From Haplosporangium gracile (lineage: Eukaryota > Mortierellomycota > Mortierellomycetes > Mortierellales > Mortierellaceae), in contig JAAAUF010000006.1 of assembly GCA_015499985.1 (NCBI GenBank), positions 72,239-135,204 of the forward strand: a stretch of 62,966 nt of DNA. The letters are read 5' to 3'. This document shows positions 55,532 through 62,966 of this stretch, one piece after another. How positions within the stretch are numbered: the first letter of the stretch is position 1; each line of letters begins with the position of its first letter. The notes under the pieces were generated by a model. That model ran no database searches. It saw only the letters and a list, made by a program, of their open reading frames with translations, and had not been told where the DNA came from. The position numbers and the translations under genes are program-made.

Positions 55532-58500
55532 ATTTTAGTCTCTCAACACCCTCTATTCGTTCTTGTATATTTCTGAAAGCTGGTTATTTAGGTAGCTATT
55601 TATTTAGTTGTTTGAAGAAGCTGCCTTTTCACTCTAGCATCCATATTTTGTTCATAATACATTTTACCCCACCTCCCACAACTTCTCAGTGCGAGTTTCT
55701 TATATTTTTCATACCCATCTGAAAGCGTGTCTTTTTTTTTTTGATGGTTAGGAGCACATTTAGCGCTTAGGGCGTTTTGTATGCTTGAAAGAGAACGCTA
55801 TTTCCGATCAACTAAAGTATTCCATGTCATCTATTTCCATGCAGTAGACTACTTCAGAAAAATGTTTTGTCAAGGTAGAAAAACGGACGCCTTTCTTGTA
55901 GAAGTAAATCACGTGCTAAGCACGTACAAAGGTATACCGTACTTCTTGCGATGATAACTGCACGCACACCACGACGCAATACTTCTAGAGGAAAAGAAAC
56001 AATCGCGAGATTGAGAGACAATTGGGTATTTAGAGATATGCATAATGGGGTGTCTCGAGTGGGTGGTGGGTGCCTAGAGAATGACTTGGCGGATGGGCTA
56101 AAGATGAGAGTGCCTGCTCGGCTTGCTGGGCTGTGAACCGATTACCCGATCATGACTTCACAATGTCTAGAACACAAAAAATCCCCTTGCCGAGTTGCCC
56201 CCAACGCGCAAGCTAAGCAAGCAAACAAGACGGCCACTGCAACCAGATCGATCAGAAACAACAGCATATCCTTGATGGGTACATAGTAGAATACCTAAGA
56301 GCATACAAGCACTTCTTGTTCTACTGTGAGATATTCGTACGATGTGCAATACAGCACTGCAAAGCAGAAAAAAAAACGTGGCTAGCTGGCTTGAAAACTA
56401 GACAAGCAAGGTTAACTTGCTCTGCCTGCCTGGAACCAGAGAGGAAGTAAAAAAGTAGATGCATACATATGAGTAATGAACGATTTGACTGGGACTGGAA
56501 TGCGGGCTGTTCGTTCATGTGTTAGAAGCTTGGATGTTATCTCTGGATCCCCTCTGCTGCGTCTCCCACTTTTTTTCGTTGCCCGCCCGCAGGTCAAAAG
56601 ATAAAAAAAAAAGAGTGGGCGGGCTCCTTTCTCTCGATTGGTGTTTGGTAAACTTGAAATGAGGCAGTGGAATCGATCGTTCAGGAACGAAGTGAGAGAA
56701 ATGTACTCTCTATGAGGTAGGGAGTTCAGAGGCCCATTGAAAGGCCATTATTTTTCACTTTTGCCCGCCAAAATAACAAAAGAGGTGAGCGAGACAAATG
56801 ATTAGAAACAAAGGGATGGCGGAACCACTCGTTGATCCCCTCTTACCTTCACCACCCAAAAGTCCAACATTCCAACCAGTCATCCAACCAAGGCAACCTA
56901 TCTGGTTCATACAAACCAAAGCATAAAAAAATGCCCACAGAAAAGGTAGGAGTACTTAGGTCTAGGCCTGTAACGAGCCTTTCCTTTAGCTATTGCAAGT
57001 CTGTGTTTTGAGCCTAGAAGGAGATGGAGGAGAAAAGAAGGTGGAAGCGATACAGTTAGCTTCCTCCACTTTGACATTGCCCGTTGTTTTGCTTACACTT
57101 TGATGTTCATTTGGTCTAGACCTATTTATTTCTCTGTGTTAGGCACTAATGACGCATCAAGCCAACCCTTTCTCCTCGCATGAACACGAAGTACCCCTGC
57201 ACAAAAAATAACAATGAGGTAGGGTTACCAAAGCAAACAAAGGAGGAAGGATCGTTTACCAGGAGAAGGTGTGAAAAGATGAGCTGTGGTGGTAGTGAGG
57301 AATGTCTTTGTTTGTGTTTGTTGTTTATCTGTGGTGGTGAGCGAAGAAGAAATAGTGGTTTATTTTTTGCCGATCCAACATGTGTTTGGCTTGGTTCATG
57401 TGGTGCAGAAGGGGGAGGTGAGATAAGTGGATAAGTGGATCAAAACAAAGGCAATCTCACTGGTTTGTTAACCTATCAACAAACGTGGGAAGAATTGCTG
57501 TTGCCCAAAAGGGACTCACAACCTACCCACTACTCGTATGCGTATATAAATCGCTGCCTATATTTTCGCTATCCTTATGGATGAAGATAGATGTAGCTGG
57601 TAGTTTTCTATGTCCCTTTGTTCAGATATGAGCGTTCAAGGAATGTGTCCACAGGGATAAGAGAACACACGCCAATTGACGCCAATATGAATTGAATCTC
57701 CACCATGTTCTTTTTTCCCTTCTCCTTCCCTGCAACGTCGTTCTTCGTTTTCTTCTGCATCAAGGACGTACCTTGCAAGGGGCCATTCTAGCCAACCAGA
57801 GGTCCTACTTACAAGTTGTTTTCAAGTGCACATGCTCGTTGAAGGATGGAGTTCGAATATGTTGTGGAACGTCAGGGCGCCACACGAGAAAAGGTTAGAA
57901 AGCAATAAGGAAGAGACAGAAAGAGAGGTGACAAAACGGCCCTTTTGGATGAGCAGATGGCAATCCGACCATTCAGAGTGCAGGAAAGTCGGTTAGGTGG
58001 GCGCATGATTGATGTTTCGCTCTTCGGCGCACACGGAGGCTTTAAACTTGGAGAAGGTGAATGATGGGATTAGTTCGGTTGGGGAGGAAGGGGACCCTTG
58101 AAAAACAAAAGTCCGCCTAGTTAAAGCAAGCACATCTGCACAAGAAAAAGGGCCAAAAAGACCAACGCAAGAAGATGATTGGGGAGACACCGTTTCAAGA
58201 GTAGCATGACCGCCGATAGGACTTTGAACTTCTCCCACTTATTTTTTTTGAACCGTGGAATCCTTCTATCTTTGCCCTTGTCCTTTCTGCCAAATGCAAT
58301 TCTTCGGGTTCATAAGTGATGAAAGAGGGATGAGACAAGAGCTTCCTGCAAGTGTAGACTGATTTAGAGCGATCGGATTGGTTGACGATAGACGATCGGG
58401 TGTTTGGCTGTTTGGCCTTTTTTTTTCTATTCTTGAACAGGTAAGAAAGAACGGACACGGAGAGAAATAAGGGGTTTAGAAGAGAGAAAGAGAGGGATGG

Positions 58501-60418
58501 AGAGATCAATGACAAAAAGGCCGGAACTTTTTTATTCGCTCACACGTACAATGATGCAATGGGATTATGGGACTATGATGGTGCTCATGATGTTGATGGA
58601 GGGGAGGAACACATCCGAAAGGGAAAGCAGGAGCACAAGGAAGCACAAGCAAGCACAAAGGAGTACAAAGAGGGAAAATCGCCCGCAGCCTAAGCAAGAC
58701 AAAGTAATTTAACACAATAATCAACAAACAAAGAAGCAAACAAAGAGGCGATCATTAGCAATCTCATGCTACGACCTGCCCTATTGCAGTCCAACCGACC
58801 ATTTCGCCTCCCTCGTAGACGAACGGCTCTTTATTTTTCTCACACATAGGGAAATTTCATGGGCAATTTGTATCTTTATTATCATTTTCTATGTGAAGGA
58901 AGGTATCCATTTTATGTCTCCATTTGGGCGCCATAATTTCCATCGAAAAAAGATATCGTGGATGGATTTGTAGTAGATCGAGAAAAATCCTCAGATGCTT
59001 CTGCCGTTCTGCCACTCTATAGGAGGGCACATATACAGGCTTTCAAGGGAAGCTGTCAATTGACTAGAAGGAGGGAAGGAAGGCCCTTTTCTCACACCCA
59101 ACATAGTCTTTACCAGGCAGCAGAGTACCCCATCGAAAAAAAGTCCGTCTATCTCTATCCTTGATTATTTTCACTCACTGCTTACATCAATTTCTCGCAC
59201 TCAGCCTGCCAAGCGGGTGTTCTGATTTCGCTCACCGTTCGGCCACTCGACCACTCGTCTTGCTGCAAAGGAAGCAAAGTCATATTACTCATGTTGCTAT
59301 AACTACTCCCAGCAACCAAGTGTAACTCAGCCAACATAACGGCCATTTTCTTTATCACTACTTCTTCATGTCCGTTGCTTTTCTCTAGAAAGAGAAAAAG
59401 AGAGGAGGTTGTGTGTGCTGCTGTGTGGTATAGGCCAAGGAAAAATAATGTGCCTGATCGGTCAGGTACACCCCGTAGCAATGTGATTACAGCACGAACC
59501 CCATTTGTTTACTCTTTTTTTTTTTCTTTTTTTTTTCTCCTATGAATCGAATTGGGGTGATTGCTGATGTTTAGTGGTGGTTCGTGTGTGCTTTGTTTTT
59601 GTTTTGTTAGCGATTCGTTCATTTTGTTTTTGAGCAAATCGAAAGACAAACAACAACAATGAACGATCCTTACACTCTCACACTCTCATACCCTCTCACA
59701 GCGAGCACAGGAGAAAGGAAGGATAATGATGATGAAAAGAGAGGCCTAATAGCTATGGGCTAAGGGATCTTCGGAAGAACAGACAAAGAAAAAAAGGGCT
59801 TTTGCCGGTAGGGTGGGAGAGGGTATCCAGACAAGAGAGCTCATTGGCGGCTGTTTCGAGTAGCCCTTTTTTTTTTCTTTTGAGGAAGATGACACTCCAT
59901 ACAGGACCATTGTATGAGGGACTGAATACTAAAAATATATCTTTTACATTAATTACCAGCGTCTGGCTATGTCTTGGCCGTAAGAAAGAAAGACAGAAGA
60001 GGCCAAACGGGATATTTATTTGAATTGCTTACTGTATAGAGTATCAGTCTACACCAGTCAACCGATGTCCAACTCCAACCCTAACCAACCCAATAGGCCC
60101 TTTATCCACAAGGACAAAGGGACAGCCAATAACCAATACAATCCAACCCTAGGATTCAAACATCCACTTTTCTTTCTTACTTATAAAAGGATCTTGCTCC
60201 GCTCACTTTTCCGAGTTTTTTTTTATTCTCCATCAACCGCCTCTTTTCTTTCTCCCTCTCACTCCTCCTCCGCCTCTCCTCCTCCTTCCTTCACTCCTTT
60301 TTCCTTTCTTTTCCTTCATTCTTATTTTTGTTTGAAGCGTCGATCCCTTTCGGTTCTATTCGCAACCCATCACTTCCTATTTATATACCTACTTCACCCA
60401 CACATTCACATTCCAACA
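55532..60418. other. 4.9-kb gene-poor region
   Basis: Largest gap in the window. It holds the 3' UTR of the cysteine-rich protein gene, a short palindrome at 55911-55925 (ACGTGC TAA GCACGT), mixed simple sequence, and the promoter of the amino acid transporter at its right end. No open frame has recognisable domain content and no RNA gene was identified. Confidence 0.5.
60182..60189 (+). promoter_or_regulatory. TATA box of the amino acid transporter gene
   Basis: TATAAAAG, 237 bp before the start codon at 60419, followed by a long pyrimidine-rich leader. Confidence 0.6.
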
Positions 60419-61838
60419 ATGGAAAAGCACGAAGTTACCTATGCCTCCTCGGTCACCTCTGACAAGGAGTCGGTCGTCGATCTCATGGCCGAGAGACCCG
60501 AGCAGGGCTCCAACTTTCTCGCCTTTGCCAACGTCGTCTGCGTCGTCGCAGGTACGTTTTCTTTTCCCTCTATTGGTCCCCCCCACCAAAGCAAATCGCA
60601 AATCGAGCCGGAATGTTTGACCACTCGGAGAAATATTGTTACTTATCCCACATTCCTCTCTCTCTCTCTCTCTCTCTTATCTTACAGGTACTGGCACTCT
60701 TGGTCTCCCCTACGCCTTGAGTTTGGGTGGCTGGATCGGAGTCGGCATCTTGTTGCTCTCGCTTCTGATGTCGATCTACTCTGCCATCCTCTTGATGAGG
60801 TGCCTCTACTATAACGGCAAGTATCGTCTCTCGTCTTACCAGGAGATCGGTCGTCACGCCTTCGGTCTCCCCGGACTCATTGCCGTCTGGTTCTTCCACA
60901 CCTCGATCGTCCTCGGTGCCCCCATCATGTACATGATCTTGGCCGGTACCGAGATGCACTCTCTTGTTAATACCTCTGCCATCAATGAGAAGGCCTGGAT
61001 CTGGATCTGCGCCGCCATTGTCGCTGTCCCCTTTGTTGCCATGAAGACCCTCAAGGAAGTCGCTGTCATGTCTGTCTTTGGCGCCCTCGCCACTGTTGTC
61101 CTCGTCATTGTTGCCGTCCGCGGTTCGGTCATTGATATGCAGACCCACAACCCTAAGTATGCTGACATCACTCACAACAATGTCGTCCTCGCCAATCTTC
61201 CCACTACCATTGCCTCGATCTCGATCTGCTTCGGCGGTAACGTTGTTTACATGCACGTCGAGGAGGCCATGAGATACCCCAAGTCCTGGAACCGCGTTGT
61301 CGCTGGTGCCCTTGCCGCCTGCTCCATCCTCTACATCGCCACCGCCGTCCCCGGTTACCTCGCCTACGGTTCCATGGCCGCCTCGCCCATCCTCAACAAC
61401 CTCCCCAATGATGCCTTCACCAAGACCGGAACCATCTTCATCATTATCCACGTCATTCTCGCCGCCCCTATTCTCTTGACGTCCTTTGCTCTCGAGTTTG
61501 AGCGCCTTGTCGATGTTACTGTTGCCCGCCGCGGTAGAGTCATGGAGCGTGTCTACCGCTCGATCATCCGCTTGGTTGTCGTCGGTGTCTGCGGAGGCAT
61601 TGCCTGCACTGTCCCCTTCTTTGGTGACTTCCTCTCCCTCCTTGGTGCCCTCGGCAACTGCTCGTTGATCTTCGTCTTGCCCATTATCTTTTACTTCAAG
61701 TTGATCGGCTGGAGACAGATGAAGTTCTATGAGCTCGGCTGGTGCGCTTTTATTGTTATCATTGGTGTCATCTCAGCCGTCATTGGATCCATCGATGCCA
61801 TCAAGGCCCTCCGAACCTCCTTCCTCAACCAGAACTAG
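60419..61838 (+). CDS. AAAP-family amino acid transporter
   Basis: Exons 60419-60551 and 60688-61838; 1,284 bp, 427 aa. A polytopic protein of the amino acid/auxin permease family (related to fungal Avt vacuolar transporters and plasma-membrane neutral amino acid permeases), expected to move amino acids with protons. A short charged N-terminus of about 30 residues leads into TM1, where FANVVCVVAGTGTLGLPYAL is the family's substrate-binding unwound helix. About ten further hydrophobic spans follow, including ICFGGNVVYMHVEEAMRYP (TM6 region, another family mark) and PIIFYFKLIGWRQM near the end. The 136-bp intron sits inside the TM1 motif (VAG|TG) and contains a CT microsatellite. C-rich codon use suggests good expression. 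Membrane location (vacuole or plasma membrane) and substrate cannot be decided. Confidence 0.93.
60656..60677. repeat. CT microsatellite forming the intron polypyrimidine tract
   Basis: About eleven CT units that end just before the TTACAG acceptor at 60682-60687 of the amino acid transporter intron, so the repeat doubles as its polypyrimidine tract. Confidence 0.85.
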
Positions 61839-62966
61839 AAATGTTTACTATCTTTTAGACACTTTTTTAGAGCAAAACCAAAACCAATACCTCTTCCTTT
61901 TCCTCTGTATATTATTCTCAACACCCACTTGTACAACTACAAATTAAAAAAGTGCTACTACCCCCTCTTCTGGTATACATAACAAACAACTTTCTTGTCT
62001 CTGTTTCTTGCTCGCTTGTTTCTTTGTTGACATATGCTCTCTTTTTTTATTGTATGTGCGATGGCGTCAACTCTCGCCACCACCCTACCCCACCTGCACC
62101 CCGCACGAACCAACTTCTGTTTGTTTCTGATCACCTCATTTCTGTTCTCTTGTTTGCATTTTTAGGCCTAAAATCAACAGCCTTCTTTATGCTTGTCTCT
62201 GACCGACTTGACAATTTTTTGATTCTCAAACCAATGCTTTTTTTTTTGGATCCACATTTCGCTACGGACCAACACAAAGAAATCGAAAGCGAGCTAAAAG
62301 GAACGCTACACACTTAGGATTCAAAACGCTTTTCTTTTCTAGCCCATCTTTCGTTGTGTTGCTTGATTGGTGTAAACTGTTACAACTCTGGTCTCTTACT
62401 CTAACCGCCTAGTATTCTTTGTTTCCATTTTTTTTTCATTTAATAGTGTTCAAGCATTGGTATCTGTCGTTTAGCGCCATTCCCTTCATGCCTTACTTTG
62501 TCTGGGGGTTTCTCCCTAGCGCATCCCTTCCTCGGATCTACTCATAGCAGTTAACACAGCCTCTTCATCCCTCCGTCCATTTGTGTTCTGTGATACTACG
62601 GTAGGACAAGCGCGCATCGCATTGAACAAATATTACAAGGACTCGTTCGAGATCTCAATCATCATTTTTTTTTGTTTCCTCCGCGTGGAAGTACAAAGGG
62701 ATGGTATTCTAGGATGCAGAAATCAACGGTCTAGACAAAAACATGATCCTAAATATACTTTACACGTGTATAGCGGTAGGCGCTGTGCTTGCAGCATTGT
62801 TTTATTCTTCATCCTTCTTTCTGAGACGAGGACGTTCTATGGGCGCGTAGGATTTTAGTGCTGTAGGATGAGAAGGGAGAGAAGAGGTGAAAGCAATTGG
62901 CAAAAAAAGAAACTGTAGGCATACAGGAGTTTCTTGCTTGAGGGCAGGTTATGATACATTGGGAAG
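61839..62966. other. Downstream flank of the amino acid transporter gene
   Basis: 1.1 kb to the window end: AT-rich 3' UTR followed by sequence with no supportable gene. Open frames at 61952-62317 and 62583-62858 are of simple composition. Confidence 0.5.

Noticed and set aside
55911..55925. Palindrome ACGTGC TAA GCACGT as a terminator or binding site
   Set aside because: Six-base arms are expected by chance in 63 kb; nothing else supports a function.
60639..61451. 270-codon frame antisense to the amino acid transporter
   Set aside because: Shadow of strong C-ending codon bias in the real gene; Asp/Gly-rich with no domain.
1..62966. Bacterial-type elements (operons, ribosome binding sites, CRISPR arrays, insertion sequences)
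   Set aside because: The window is eukaryotic; no spaced direct-repeat arrays and no prokaryotic gene order were seen.

Overview
The window reads as nuclear DNA of a filamentous fungus, most likely an early-diverging (Mucoromycota, Mortierella-like) species. The grounds are spliceosomal GT-AG introns of about 50 bp to 1 kb, pyrimidine-rich tracts just before start codons, TATAAAAG boxes 140-400 bp upstream of several genes, C-ending codon preference in the best-expressed genes, and fungal families such as MRP-type ABC transporters, a fungal-style complex I subunit and F-box paralogues. The genus is inference. No bacterial operons, CRISPR arrays or RNA genes could be supported. All exon joins were made by hand from splice motifs and homology; every multi-exon model given keeps the frame throughout.

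Layout. 64-3919 (-): Ser/Thr kinase, four exons. 6223-8205 (+): Rab11/Ypt3 GTPase, four exons. 8953-10425 (+): low-complexity protein of unknown function. 10677-13117 (-): indoleamine 2,3-dioxygenase with an apparent mitochondrial presequence. 16400-17667 (-): small five-exon complex I subunit, divergent from 17990-20047 (+), the first of two tandem F-box genes (second 20551-22470). 22646-23536: a long inverted-repeat (foldback) element. 24146-29777, 32220-38389 and 39225-44461 (-): three complete tandem MRP/ABCC transporters (A, B, C), with a decayed Tc1-like transposon between A and B. 48814-50703 (+) and 54701-55531 (+): two single-pass membrane proteins without classical signal peptides, set in gene-poor DNA. 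60419-61838 (+): AAAP-family amino acid transporter.

How it fits together. The ABC cluster is the centrepiece. All three genes have the TMD0-TMD1-NBD1-TMD2-NBD2 plan, a degenerate NBD1 Walker B and a competent-looking NBD2, so they probably export or sequester organic anions or glutathione conjugates at the vacuolar or plasma membrane. They share a 12-13 codon first exon, yet their later intron positions differ strikingly, and A and B share a perfectly identical 186-bp tract in NBD2, which points to gene conversion. All three carry a Lys/Glu-rich insertion in NBD1 at about the place where CFTR has its regulatory insertion. Mobile elements lie on both sides of transporter A.

Most of the other genes look like housekeeping genes (vesicle traffic, respiration, tryptophan/kynurenine metabolism, amino acid transport). 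Three intergenic gaps of 4.0-4.9 kb in the right third hold no gene I can support.
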